From assembly GCA_025642075.2 (NCBI GenBank), contig JAODUO010000077.1, forward strand, positions 25,001 to 89,000: a DNA stretch of 64,000 nt. The letters run 5' to 3'. Origin of the DNA: Ridgeia piscesae. Its lineage: Eukaryota > Annelida > Polychaeta > Sabellida > Siboglinidae. The notes beneath the pieces were generated by a model, which made no database searches, was not told where the DNA came from, and saw only the letters and a list, made by a program, of their open reading frames with translations. The first letter of the stretch is position 1. Each line of letters begins with the position of its first letter. This document shows, one piece after another, positions 1 to 12,445 of this stretch. The position numbers and the translations under genes are program-made.

Positions 1-345
1 TCAGTCAGTCAGTCAGTCAGTCAGTCATTCCTTCATTTTCCCCAGCGGTCGGTCGGTCGGTCGGTCGGTCGGTCGGTCGGTCGGTCGGTCGGTCGGTCGG
101 TCGGTCGGTCGGTCGGTCGGTCAGTCAGTCGGTCGGTCGGTCGGTCGGTGGTCGGTCGGTCGGTCGGTCGGTCGGTCGGTCGGTCGGTCGGTCAGTCCGA
201 TTAGTCGGTCGGTCGGTGGTCGGTCGGTCGGTCGGTCGGTCGGTCAGTGAGGTCGGTCGGTCGGTCGGTCGGTGGAGTCGGTCGGTCGGTCGGTCGGTCA
301 GGTGGTCGGTCGGTCGGTCATTCAGTCGGTCAGTCAGTCAGTCAG
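1..345. repeat. GGTC tetranucleotide array
   Basis: Nearly unbroken GGTC/GTCA tetranucleotide repeat from the first base, with interruptions such as TCAG runs at 1-28, 121-132 and 320-345. The window starts inside it, so its full length is unknown. No gene is supported. Confidence 0.95.
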
Positions 346-396
346 TCGATCTCTGTCTGACTGTCTGACTGTGTGTGCGATATCTGGCTCACCTCG

Positions 397-603
397 CCGC
401 CCGCCGCCGCCCGCCGCCGCCCGCCGCCGCCCGCCCCGCCCGCCCCGCCCGCCCGCCCGCCTTGCCCCCCCCCCCCGCCGCCCCGCCCGCCCGCCCCACG
501 CCCGCCCGCCCGCCCGCCCGCCCGCCCGCCCGCCCGCCCGCGCCCGCCCCCGCCCCCCCCCCCACGCCCGCCCGCCCGCCCCGCCCGCCCGCCCGCCCGC
601 CCA
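397..603. repeat. CCG/CCCG GC-rich simple repeat
   Basis: About 200 bases composed almost only of C and G on this strand in CCG, CCCG and CCCGC units, including C runs of eight or more. It is open in several frames, giving Pro/Ala/Arg-rich or Gly/Arg-rich reading frames that are composition artefacts. The complementary strand is extremely G-rich and could form G-quadruplexes. Confidence 0.95.
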
Positions 604-3600
604 TGGAGCTTTATGGAGCTTTATCCAGACAATGTAAATTTACTTACAATAAAATACAGCGATCCCATTCAATTAAACTCTCACAAACTTAATTGTTAAT
701 GTCCAGTATATATTCTTCTTCTTCCTGTTTACTGCACGCCAACATCAACATATAGCCATGATAAGTGATTACGTATAACGTCATAATCTCACCAGCAGTC
801 GCGTCATCAACTTGAAGAGATTGGAACGTAGGACGCCTGGTATTGCGCGAACAATCCTTACTATGTTCGCATGATATCAAGAGTGGAATAACTGTGTCGG
901 AAACCACTGATCTACATTCCGAGTTCGGCAGCAATATACAGTGGTGACAAACAAGAAAACGACATGTCAACCGTTGTAATATAATTAAATATTGATTCCT
1001 ACTAATTTATTTTATTTAATGCCATGAATTAATATTTTATTTTATCCGTCATCTGACTATTTTTATACCACCTAATGTTTTCTATTTTTGTACTGTTATT
1101 TCTACTTGATAGTTCTTTGTGTAATTTATTGCTTAAAATATTTATTGCATATGTAGGCATACGTTTAGGATTGCTGCACGTAGGCCTATATTTAAAATGC
1201 ATTTTAACTGTTTACTTCTATATACGACTATTTGTTATTTAGTAAATTATTTACCTCTCAAGAAACGTTTTAGTTTCCTCCGTATATTTCGGCTGCATCG
1301 ATCTCACAGCCGTCTTCAGCGGATTATTTGTTGTTTTGTTTTTAACAGTTAATGTTCTACATAGTTGCCTGTAGATTTAGTATTATTGTATTGTAAAGGG
1401 TCATGGAGTACTGTGTCATTAAGGCGCTATATAAATATCGTATTTTATACACGGATACGAAGTATAATGCTAAAATCATTAAAAGGTCTATTTTACATGA
1501 AGCACGGCCGCCATATTTATTTACCCATTGTTATAATTATGCATATTAATTTCATGCATCTATAACAATACTTTTACGGGATTCTCCCGGTAATTTAATT
1601 TGAATAGTCGCCAGACGTGACGTTGGTATTCACTGAATTGTCCTCTGACCTCCATTATCGACGATTCTGGCGGAAACAATTCACGTCACGTGATGGTCGT
1701 GCCACGCCATTTGCATCGTTATTGGTGTAATTATAAATATCCTAATAATCATGACATTAGGCTACGCTTTTTACATCATGCAATGTGAAATTAAGTCGAA
1801 GACAGACGCGTATAAAATCAAATGCCAAAAACATTACTGCAAAACTAAAACGTGCCGCAATGACGTCATAAACGTTGATGTACGTCATAAACGTACTCGC
1901 TCATATTCCCCTGTACCGCGCATATTCCGCTGTCGTCGTGGGGGTTACGCGCGCGCCGACAACAAAATATGCTATTAAATTATTAAATAATGAAAACAAC
2001 ATATACAGACCTCAATTAATACACTAATTATGGAGGCAGTGGTGCAATGTAAAAATCATCCTTATAAATATCGCCTCTTTTTATAGGCCCTACTAAATAC
2101 GCTAGGCGTGTTTAGTGGTGAACTGTTCTCAAGATGGCACCACTTAGACGTTTACCTGGATCTACTGTCTAGAAGAGCAAACTCGAAGGAATCAGCGTAG
2201 CAATCTGGAACGTTATACCAGGTAGTTCTAGAGCTGATGTTGACTCCACGGGAACGAAAGGTAAATTCGAACCAGACGATCGATATGAAATATATTGTTC
2301 AACACACTCCAAAGTAAGTTATTTTCTTACAACAGACGATCGGTGTTAGTCTTGTTACAGGAGTAAGAATTAAATACATGTAACAGTTACTTCAGTGAAA
2401 TTCGTTTTATAAGTATAATGACAATTAAGGTAACGTACGTTACATCACAACAAGAAAGTTATTCAATCTCGAAAACGATAACCAGTATTGAAGCTGTCAA
2501 TAGTAGGCAGGTAAGTTGACATGGGTATATACGCTAGGGCGCTAGGATGGCTAAGTGGGCCTATGATTTTAAAGGTATTTCTTAAACTTATCTAACGTAA
2601 AGGAAACCTATTTCCAAGAGTCTGCACAGCAACGGAGACAAAGTACCCTATATCAGAAGTCTATATGATCATCAAACTCAGATTAGCTGATTCACTGGAG
2701 AAAATGCAGAACAGATCTTTAAAATGATATCACATGTTAATGGAATAACTCATATGCTGTAATTAGACAAACGGCAACCCAAACTTACCTGCAAATACCT
2801 TGTGATGATGCTATGAAATGTTAATAAATTGTGCTCTGTCTCGGCACTGTAAGGTTACACATCCAGCTTTGCTTCTGACTTGAAATCGACTGCTGTGCTA
2901 TCACTGACCCGTGCATTGTAATACGGTTACCTCGTCCAGAACCCTACGGCTCCGGGTAAACAAACCACGTAACCTATATTTAGCCCTGGTATGTATCTCG
3001 GTGGCCTAGTTTTCGTATGTATAGGGGGTGGGGGCGGGTGTGGGGGTGGGACATCTGCACACGCTTACGACACCATAGATTAATACAATAACCCGTCTGG
3101 CTTAAATGAGGTCAGATGACTACATATGAGAAATCCATGACGACACTATGGGGTTTTGTCGTACAATAAACATGCGAACTGACATAAAAATTATAGGTGT
3201 ACATGGTCATGGACCTTGGGCCAAATAATGCATTCAAGAGAGGAGCCACCGAAATTGTATATATCAACATCGGCGGCCATTCTAAAAACTGGTTGAAAAA
3301 TTCTTTTGACACATTACCAATTTACATTAGGCCATATATTTTGCGATTTTTGCAGTGTCAGTTTACCAGAATACCACCCAGTTAATGTTGTTTGTACAAC
3401 GAAAGTTCCTGCATACGTTCGATGTAAACAAGCTATCATTTTATTAGTGCAGGTAGTTCAGTCGTTTCCGGGAAGGTCGCAACCCACAGGGAAGAAGCTG
3501 GTAAACGTCAATCAATAAAAATCAACATGGTTTCTATAGAAAGTGATCGTTCGTCAACAAGCGTATGCGTTGTATCGAAAACAACCGTAAATACAACGTA

Positions 3601-5100
3601 CGTTTGTTGTTGTTCAGCGTGACGTGTTTTTGCGCACACCAAATGTTATCATACTAGCGTTATGGAGCAACCGTAAATTATTATTAAAGTCTACCTTAGT
3701 GGAAGAATTAGAATCGTAGGCCCCTAACATCGTTGATGTCATGTTTTGTTTTACTAATTTCACTAATTCATGTATATTATTTGCTACAGAAACCAGAAAC
3801 GCTGAGAGTATCTGTTCCGAAGTATTTGTTTCGTAAACACAAACAATTTCAGAATGTAACGGGCTTTTAATAAACACACGTTGACACCTTTAACTCAGTG
3901 TGATGCGCACTATTTCGAACACTAGGTCAATAAATAATAACACCTCGATGCAAATGCATCGTATCAACATTTCTAGCAACGTCAACCACATTTATTTACA
4001 CAACTTTCATCAGACGCTTAGATGCAAAAACGTGTGATTGTCCCAAATAATAATTAGATAACTTCTTTTGCGCCTAAAACCTTAGAAACAAAGCTCAATA
4101 AAAAATGGTTAATCGATCTCAGAGTCAATAACCAATTCCTGTTGTCATCAGATTGGTTGATACAGGAAAGAGCCTGGTAATGGTACATATCATAAAGGTG
4201 ATAAGATATCGGACAGGAAGCCAATGCCGAGACTTTAGAAGCGGCCTAGAATGAGTAAAACGTGGAGACTTGGCCACAAGCAATTCTAATTGTTAAACAA
4301 TTTTGAACACGTTGTAATTTTGTGATATCGTTAAAGGCAATATTACGAAAAATGGAATTACATTAGTGACTAGCGCAGTAGTAATAGTTTTTGCAACAGA
4401 AAAAGGCAAATACCTCCGAATACGCCGCAAATCACGAATGTGACGATAACACATTCGACAAATCTGAGAAATGTGTTTTCTATCTAAAATGATCATCAAA
4501 CATTACTCCTAAATTCCGAGTTGGAACTGCAGGTGTCAAATAGCACAAGACAATGTTTGTCACACACAGGACCCAGAGGGCGTTGGAGGGGATATTGGAG
4601 ATAGGTTTATGACTGGATGACGACGCCATCGCGTCTCCCGTCTTGGAGCTTGCCAGCCTCAGACTTCACCCGCGCGGATAAAATCTCACGAAATGCAGCA
4701 ACTGTTGGTAGACTTTGGTTCTATCCTCCCAGCTGTGTGATCTTGACTGTCTTTTACTGAACGCTCATTGTCGTCATTTTAACTCATAGAAGGCATTATG
4801 GTAATTAGGAACCATTAGCTCAAGAGCAAACATTATTTTAAATAACATGTAACTTTTTAATAGGGAAAACGTACGGCTTGATGCCTGTATTTTGGTCTGA
4901 TATAGTGCCGTGGCCTAGATCTCCGTTTTATTTATGCCGGGAGGGGGGGGGCGCAAACTACACCAGTTGGTTTACACTGGAGAAGTTTGCTGGTAACCTA
5001 AGTGTAATTCTTAGCAAATGCGTGGGCTCCAGTTCGGTTGGCAGAACAGCACTGTCATACGTAACGACTGACACTTATGCTTAACCGTATTCTGACAGGC
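604..5100. other. Gene-free AT-rich stretch
   Basis: I find no supported exon, RNA gene or intact mobile element here. Only short open frames occur and none carries a recognisable motif. Noted inside: a G-rich quadruplex-type tract at 3024-3050, and a weak resemblance of 2936-3100 to 6480-6645 (shared CCTATATTTAG followed by CCTG), which suggests an old dispersed repeat. Confidence 0.6.
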
Positions 5101-6420
5101 TACCTGTGTCAATGGTACCTGTGTCACTGCTACCTGTGTCAATGCTACCTGTGTCAATGCTACCCGTGTCAATGGTACCTGTGTCAATGCTACCTGAGTC
5201 ACTGCTACCTGTGTCAATGCTACCTGTGTCACTGCTACCTGTGTCACTGCTACCTGTGTCAATGCTACCTGTGTCAATGCTACCTGTGTCAATGCTACCT
5301 GAGTCACTGCTACCAGTGTCAATGATAGCCTGTGTCACTGCTACCTGTGTCAATGCTACCTGTGTCAATGCTACCTGTGTCAATGCCACCTGAGTCACTG
5401 CTACCTGTGTCAGTGCTACATGTGTCACTGCTACCTGTGTCAATGCTACCTGTGTCAATGCTACCTGAGTCACTGCTACCTGTGTCAATGCTACCTGTGT
5501 CAATGCTACCTGAGTCACTGCTACCTGTGTCAATGCTACCTGTGTCAATGCTACCTGAGTCACTGCTACCTGTGTCAATGCTACATGTGTCAATGCTACC
5601 TGTGTCAATGCTACCTGAGTCACTGCTACCTGTGTCAATGCTACCTGTGTCAATGCTACCTGTGTCAATGCTACCTGTGTCAATGCCACCTGAGTCACTG
5701 CTACTGTGTCAATGCTACCTGTGTCACTGCTACCTGTGTCAATGCTACCTGTGTCAATGCTACCTGAGTCACTGCTACCTCTGTCAATGCTACCTGTGTC
5801 AATGCTACCTGAGTCACTGCTACCTGTGTCAATGCTACCTGAGTCACTGCTACCTGTGTCAATGCTACCTGTGCCAATGCTACCTGAGTCACTGCTACCT
5901 GTGTCAATGCTACCTGTGTCAATGCTACCTGAGTCACTGCTACCTGTGTCAATGCTACCTGTGTCAATGCTACCTATGTCAATGCTACCTGTGTCAATGC
6001 TACCTGTGTCAATGCTACCTGTGTCAATGCTACCTGTGTCACTGCTACCTGTGTCACTGCTACCTGTGTCAATGCTACCTGTGTCAATGCTACCTGTGTC
6101 AATGCTACCTGTGTCACTGCTACTCTGTGTCAATGCTACCTGTGTCATGCTACCTGTGTCAATGCTACCTGTGTCATGCTACCTGTGTCACTGCTACCTG
6201 TGTCAATGCTACCTGTGTCACTGCTACCTGTGTCACTGCTACCTGTGTCAATGCTACCTGTGTCACTGCTACCTGTGTCAATGCTACCTGTGTCACTGCT
6301 ACCTGTGTCAATGCTACCTGTGTCAATGCTACCTGTGTCAATGCTACCTGTGTCAATGCTACCTGTGTCAATGCTACCTGTGTCAATGCTACCTGTGTCA
6401 CTGCGACCTGTGCCTCTGCT
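5101..6420. repeat. 15-bp minisatellite, about 88 copies
   Basis: Tandem units of TACCTGTGTCAATGC and close variants fill 1,320 bases. Main variants are TCACTGC for TCAATGC, and TGAGTCAC for TGTGTCAA. The unit length is a multiple of three and lacks stops in most frames, which explains long overlapping open frames on both strands (up to about 390 codons). These are not genes. In part of the array (about 5440-5940) the TGAGTCAC variant recurs every two or three units, giving 30- and 45-bp higher-order units. Confidence 0.97.
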
Positions 6421-8149
6421 CACAGCAAAGAACCTGCGGTAACAAAGCGAAGGCGTTTTTACATAACAGCTGTTCGTTTACCGGGAACGAACGCCACGGT
6501 TGGGTAAACAAGGGATACAACCCTATATTTAGTCCTGCGTCATTGTTCGGTGTCCTATATTCCGTGTTTATGGGAACACAACACCGTCGTTCACCTTGCA
6601 CCGAGAGCATCCTGGACCGTCGAGGAAGGTGATACATAACCCGTTCTTACAAGTTGGCGGTGACCCTGACCTAGCTAGACTGGCTGTAACATGTACGAGT
6701 GATGTATGGTCCTTCTGTGGGACTCGTACAGGCCATGATTAACACGGAACTTGTAACCTCTTCGTTTTAATTGACACAGGCAGATAAAGAAGGTGTACAC
6801 ATATAGGCGGAACGATCTGCAATTTCGTGATACGAAGGTCACGATACAATAAGATACGACACGACCCGATACGTCTTGCGATACATACTACATTGCCTGT
6901 GTGTGCTCACACCGACAAGACAACGATACTACAGACGTCACGCCATCCGTCGTACAACTGTGAGAACCTAAATGCATGCGCGAGTTGAAAACAGAATAGT
7001 GTGTGAACATTTTATACAGATTGTAGTTATACTATTACGCCGGTACTACACGTCATATATAACTCGACATGTCACCGATACACAGACAGTGGTGGTTTGC
7101 GTTGGACACGTGTTGATTCACAAAGGTGGCGAGGACACCTACATCTGTCGCGCAAAGCAGCGTATCAGAATACGCTGACACAGACACGGTGTACCATGTC
7201 CCATACCGGGCGGTGTGTATCGCGAGGCACCGGCGTATCATTCCAGCCCTCCACGTGTAACTCAGAATCAGGGGCAGAGGTTTAACATATATCGCATTTG
7301 AAAACGTAATCATCCAGTAGTTTTGCATACTAAAACGTATTGCTGCAACAGGTTAAGTAGAAAAAATCCAAAAGTAATAGGCCCCAATCCTCCCCTAAAT
7401 TATCTAACCGAACCCAAGCAGCGGCATTTATGAAACTATCAACAGAACGTCATCAACTGCACAAAAACAACACATTTACTGATAAAATCAAACCTACAAT
7501 TAAAGCCTACCATTATGTTTTCCTAATAAAAATAAAATATTGTTCTTAATAGACTCTAGGCCGGTGCACCTGCTATCTCAAATATATTCCAGTGCGTCAT
7601 AATGTGTAATCAACTTTTTGATCATTACCGTTCTATTCATCATCGCGCGGCTGCTTACGTCAGTGTCGGCCGTCACAGTACCCGACACATCCCGGCAGAA
7701 GTCCTCTTTTAACTTCAGCCAATGAAATCGTTCACGAGGAGTGTGGTCAGCCTCCGGTCTTGTGATATAATTTTAGATGATTTCAGCCACATGCTGCTCG
7801 TGGTAAATGCTATGGTCAGGTTGCGATTAGGTCATTATATTGAGATTCCCTGCGGTCTTGTATCCGCGTCTTCAAATGGGGGGGGGGTATGTTTTAGTGT
7901 TCCCATGGCTGACGCAGTAGAACTGGCGAAGTCAATTACTATAATGTTATAATTCGACTTCTCTTACTTCCACGGTTTGCGGAGACGATCAGCCAGGGAG
8001 TACTGTAGCGCCGCGCAACGACCCCTAGCTTGTGACGATGTCATCTTTGCTTATCGCGCGGAAACAAATCGCTACAGTGGCTCCACCTTTCGACTGGAAC
8101 ATATAATTAATGGAAACAAGATACGTTTGGGCCAATACATATAACACGT
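6421..8149. other. Gene-free stretch
   Basis: Unique-looking sequence with no supported exon. The segment 6480-6645 resembles 2936-3100 (old dispersed repeat, low confidence). No splice-bounded coding segment or family motif was recognised. Confidence 0.5.
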
Positions 8150-9100
8150 GGTTTGTTCAAGTTTCCGGAGAAAATGGGGTGTTCTCTTAAACCACCCAGT
8201 GTGAACTCCTCCTTCCATGACAATATGAAGGACACAGTCAACGATGACGTCAACTACGTACAATCAATTGGCCACCTTCAGACCGTTTCAGATCCGCAGC
8301 GGTGTGAACAGGAATGTACGAGTTTTGGCTCCAACTCTCTTTGGCATCTTCTTTTCGGTGATGTTACCATATGCCTTTGGTTCATCCAATGAGGGTGGCT
8401 AGTTACACACAAGAACTGACGGAAAACTGTTTAACCTCGCCCAGCTGACAGCTAAGACAAAGGTGCACCGAGTCCGTAGACGAGAAATGCTCTTTACAGA
8501 TGGAACACAGAGGAAGACCTTCAGAAAGTAATGGACAGATTCTCCCACGCCTGTAAAAAATTCGGATTGACAATCAGTATAAAAAAGACAGATTTATTGG
8601 TCAGGGTGTCATAGTACCACCATCAAAACCAACATCGACATTGTGAAACTTGACGTCATTGATCAGTTCACTTACAGCATCTTTAGGCTCAACAATCACA
8701 AGTAATTTATCCATAGATGCCGAAACTAATACTCGCATAACCAGAAACTGCAGCTGTCATGTCTACGAGCGTGGAGCAACACAAATCTAATAGAATTAAA
8801 AAACCACGACACTATATGTGTTACCAGACATGTGTCCTCAGACACTATATGTGTTACCAGGCATGTGTCCTCAGCTCCCTTCTCTGTGGTTGTGAGGCCT
8901 AGACAACATACACAAGACAATTATTTAAAAAATAGACTGATTTTATTCATCTTCATTGTCTTATACAGACGGATCCTTGGCATATTCTGGCAGGACCTGA
9001 TCACACACGCACGCACGCACCACACACACACCACACACACGAACACACACACGAACACACACACACACGCACGAACACACGCACGACACGCACGCACGCA

Positions 9101-9148
<48 letters not shown>

Positions 9149-9775
9149 TGGAACATGCTTTTGGCACCAGCATGTAGATCTACTTACACAGCGGCATCTG
9201 CGATCGCTTGGTCACCTCCACCGAATGACTAATGGCCGTATATAACATGTAGCGTTCCCGTAACGATAGCAGAAAGTTATAATTATGTTATGCAGTAACA
9301 TTCCCATATATAACGTTAAACGGCTAATGTTATCGTAACGTAGAAATGACGTTCTGCTAACCTGATTTTGTTAGCTGGGTAAAGATTGATGTCCTATTTT
9401 ATGGTGAGCTTATCACTCGGACACGTACCATTGGCTGACCATATCTACGTCACAAAGACACCGGCAAGCATGACATGAAGATGGCAGGAATTGACATTAA
9501 TAACTGGGAGACCGTCGCCAGTGAACGTGGAAATTGATCAGTTGTCAATACTGGCATGGAAATGGAGAAGACGGTAGGGCACAGCAGGCTGAGAGGAGGG
9601 AGAGACCTGCCAATGCTGCATTCCCTTCCCAGCCGACTGTGTGTGTCTGCCGCAGATGCGGTAGAGATTGCCATGCCCGAGTCGGACTGCTTAGTAATAC
9701 GAGGAGACATATCACAAAACTGACAATAATTGCGGCGCAAACCATTGTCCGACAAGACAGACGGATGCCACATAC
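8150..9775 (+). mobile_element. Decayed RTE-like LINE, reverse transcriptase to C-terminal tail
   Basis: A frameshifted relic of a non-LTR retrotransposon ORF2 in plus orientation. Readable pieces in order are: a thumb-side segment near 8220 (FHDNMKD), VLAPTLFGIFFSVML near 8320, TDGKLFNLAQLTAKTKVH near 8420, a degraded catalytic box (LFTD where ADD is expected) near 8495, FGLTISIKKTDLL near 8565, YQACVLSSLLCGCEA near 8855, LRSLGHLHRMTNGRI near 9205, DINNWETVASERG near 9495 and a Cys/His tail (CVCRRCGRDCHARVGLLSN) near 9640. A CA microsatellite (9001-9144) and an extra segment of about 140 bp (9243-9385) interrupt it. The family is the one often annotated as craniofacial development protein 2-like. 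It is certainly non-functional. Clade assignment to RTE is tentative. Confidence 0.85.
9001..9144. repeat. CA/CACG microsatellite within LINE relic
   Basis: Impure CA and ACGC repeat ending in a pure CA run. It lies exactly between two readable pieces of the plus-strand LINE reverse transcriptase, so it expanded inside the element after insertion. Confidence 0.95.
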
Positions 9776-9837
9776 ATAAAACTAATAAAATGAAGTTATA
9801 ATTATCATCATTATTATCATCATGCTGTCGATTGCAC

Positions 9838-12445
9838 GGTATATGTGGCCTTTAACCCGCATGGACACATAGTAGTTGTTCCAGAGTCTCTGGCGTAGTC
9901 GGCCGAAGGATGCATTAGCCTTGGCCATCCTCCTCTGTATTTCATCGTCAATTCATCCATTACTTGATATAGTGCTTCCGAGGTAGGTGAATTCCAGAAC
10001 AGAGTTCAGATTGTGTCCATCAACCATGATATCGTCCTCTTTGGTTCTTATAGAGTTGGGTTGGTACAGCACCTCGGTCTTCTTGATGTTAATCTTCAGG
10101 CTGAACTTCTTTGTCGCATCTGACAAAGCATACACTATTTTCTGCATCTCTTCAGCAGAGTGGGCAACTGGTGCACTGTCATCTGTGAATAGCAGCTGTC
10201 TCATCAGTACCCGAGTAGTCTTGGTCTTCGTTCTTAAGTGTGCGACGTTGAATAGGTCAGTGCTCAGTCTGGACTGTAAGTAGACGCCATCCCCATGTCT
10301 CGGAAAGCCTCGTCGAGCATTGCTAGCACACAACCTTGCTTGACCTCATTTGTAACACTGAACGATTCCGAGACTTCCCCCCCAGACACTAACATTCGCC
10401 ATCATTCCGGTATGTAGAGCCTCGATCATAGTTGGGAACTTTTCTGGGCATCCACACTTCCTCAGTAGCTGCCACAGCCCGGTCCTCCCAACTGTATCGA
10501 ACGCCTTACTGAAGGTGACAAATACTATGTACAGTGGTCGGTCCTGCTCAATGCACTTTTCTTGTAACTGTCGGAGACAAAATATCATATCCACGGTGCT
10601 CCGGTTACCTCTGAAGCCACATTGTGTCTCCGGAACTACCTCTGGTGTTATGTGGGTAGATAGTCTGTTGAGGAGGATCCTGGCGAAGATCTTGCCTGCT
10701 ATGGAAAAAAGAGATTCCTCTATAGTTCCCACAGTCTGTTCGATCACCTTTCTTGTAGATGGTTACAATGCTGGCATCCTTCCATGCTTGTGGTACAGAA
10801 CCGACCTCCCATGCATTGATGATTAGTTGGTGCAGTCTGCTGAACAGATTGTCACCTCCATGTTTCAGCAGGAATTCCATCTCCCCCAGGTGCTTTGCCC
10901 TCTTTCATGCCGGCGATTGCTTTAGCCATCTCATCCATGGTTGGAATCTCATCGAGGCTTGTCCTGGCAATGCGCTGTGGGATGTTGTCCAGAGCTTCGT
11001 GATCTATGTAGCCAGGGACGTTGAGTAGCTTCCGGAAGTGTTCACTCCATCTTGCCACAACTCTCTTGCTGCCAGAGAATGTCTCCATTCCATATGTTGA
11101 TTTCAAGTGAACAGGTCTCTTCTTCTTGGGTCCCCACACTTCCTTCAGTCCATTGTAGAAGCCCTTCATGTTGTTTCTGTCAGCAGCTCTCTGCATCTCC
11201 ACTGCCTTCCTTTCCCACCAGTCTGACTTCAGTGCACGGGTACGCTTCTGTAGCAGTCTGCAGGCATCTTTCTATGCTGCAATGGTGGATCTAGTGCTCC
11301 TGGTTTGCAACACTCTCTGGTGGGCTTGGTCTCTTCTGCGCATAAGAGTCTGTAGCTCCTGGTGTTTTCCGTCTGGCTTGCCAAGGTATGTCTTGATTGT
11401 GTTGTATATGACCTGCTGCAGAGCTGCTCATTGCTCGTCTGGTGTTGAGCTTTCCTTCTCCTCCCATTGGGGGAGAGCAGTGTCCATCTCCTGCTCAAAA
11501 CTCTCCCTGTGGCTTATGTTACTAAATTTTGCAGTGTTGAGCTTGGTCGGCTTACTTTTCCCTTGCCTGTTGTGCTTTTTTCGTATTCTGAAAGCCACTT
11601 TTGACCTCAGCATCTGGCGATCGGTCCAGCAGTTAGTTCCACATTTTGATCGGTGTGGATGTCCATCTTATCCCGACACCTCGTGATGATGAAGTTGACC
11701 ATATGCCAGCGTCTGGAACGAGGATGCATCCAGGTGGTCTTGCGTTCATCCTTCTGCTTGAACATGATGTTCGTCACTATCAGTTCAAACTCAGAGCACA
11801 GAGCCAGTAGAAGCTCGCCATTGGAGTTGCATTTCACAATCCCATGTTTGCCCATGACCAAGGGCCACTTGCCATTGTCTCTTCCTATCCTCACACTGAA
11901 GTCTCCTATTGGCAGTAGCTTATCTGTACGAGGGATGCCACTGAGCACACTTGCCAGCTGGTTGTAGAAGGCCTCCTTGTTTTCATCTGGGTTTGTCATT
12001 GTTGGACACGCTGATAATTATAGCAAAGTTGTCCTTGCTCAGAGATAATCTCATCGTCATGATTATGTCACTTACTGGCCATGGCATTTCTGTCAGCTTT
12101 GTGCCGATATCCTTTTTGATAGCAAAGCCCAGTACGGCCTCCTTTCTTTCTCCTTCGGGTTTGCCACTCCAGAAGAAAGAGTATTCCCGTTGTGGAGACT
12201 ACCAGACTCTAGAACCTTGTTTCATATAGGGCGGCGATGTCGATGTTGTATTTGGCCAGTTCCATTGCTACTAGTGCCGTACGTCTTTCTGGTCGGTCAG
12301 CTGCTTCTCGGTCGAGGAGAGTCCTGACGTTCCATTGTGCAATTGTCAGTAGTTGTCTTCTTCTTCTTCTCGATTTTCCACTGTCGATGGAAGATGAGGT
12401 CGAGCAGTGTAAAATGTGGTGTCTTTTATGTTGACAAACTTTCAA
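9838..12445 (-). mobile_element. Decayed RTE-like LINE with endonuclease and reverse transcriptase
   Basis: Read on the minus strand, the order is: AP-type endonuclease start near 12350 (LLTIAQWNVRTLLDREAAD), endonuclease middle near 11900 (PIGDFSVRIGRDNGKW), endonuclease end near 11700 (TTWMHPRSRRWHMVNFIITR), linker near 11590, reverse transcriptase entry near 10840 ([16 protein letters not shown]), finger and palm near 10600 ([18 protein letters not shown]), the AFDTVGRTG segment near 10490, a degraded catalytic box (LFTDD) near 10190, and the ISSNG region near 9960. It continues to about 9838 (MRVKGHIYRAI) and then stops, so its 3' end is missing. Frameshifts occur near 12200, 11600, 10860 and 10340. 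It is the same broad family as the plus-strand element at 8150-9775, but a different copy. Confidence 0.9.

Noticed and set aside
389..604. Gly/Arg-rich and Pro/Ala-rich open frames
   Set aside because: Pure CCG/CCCG simple repeat; all frames are open by composition.
5081..6632. Long overlapping open frames (up to about 390 codons) on both strands
   Set aside because: They are translations of a 15-bp tandem repeat in every frame. No gene-like composition, start context or splice support.
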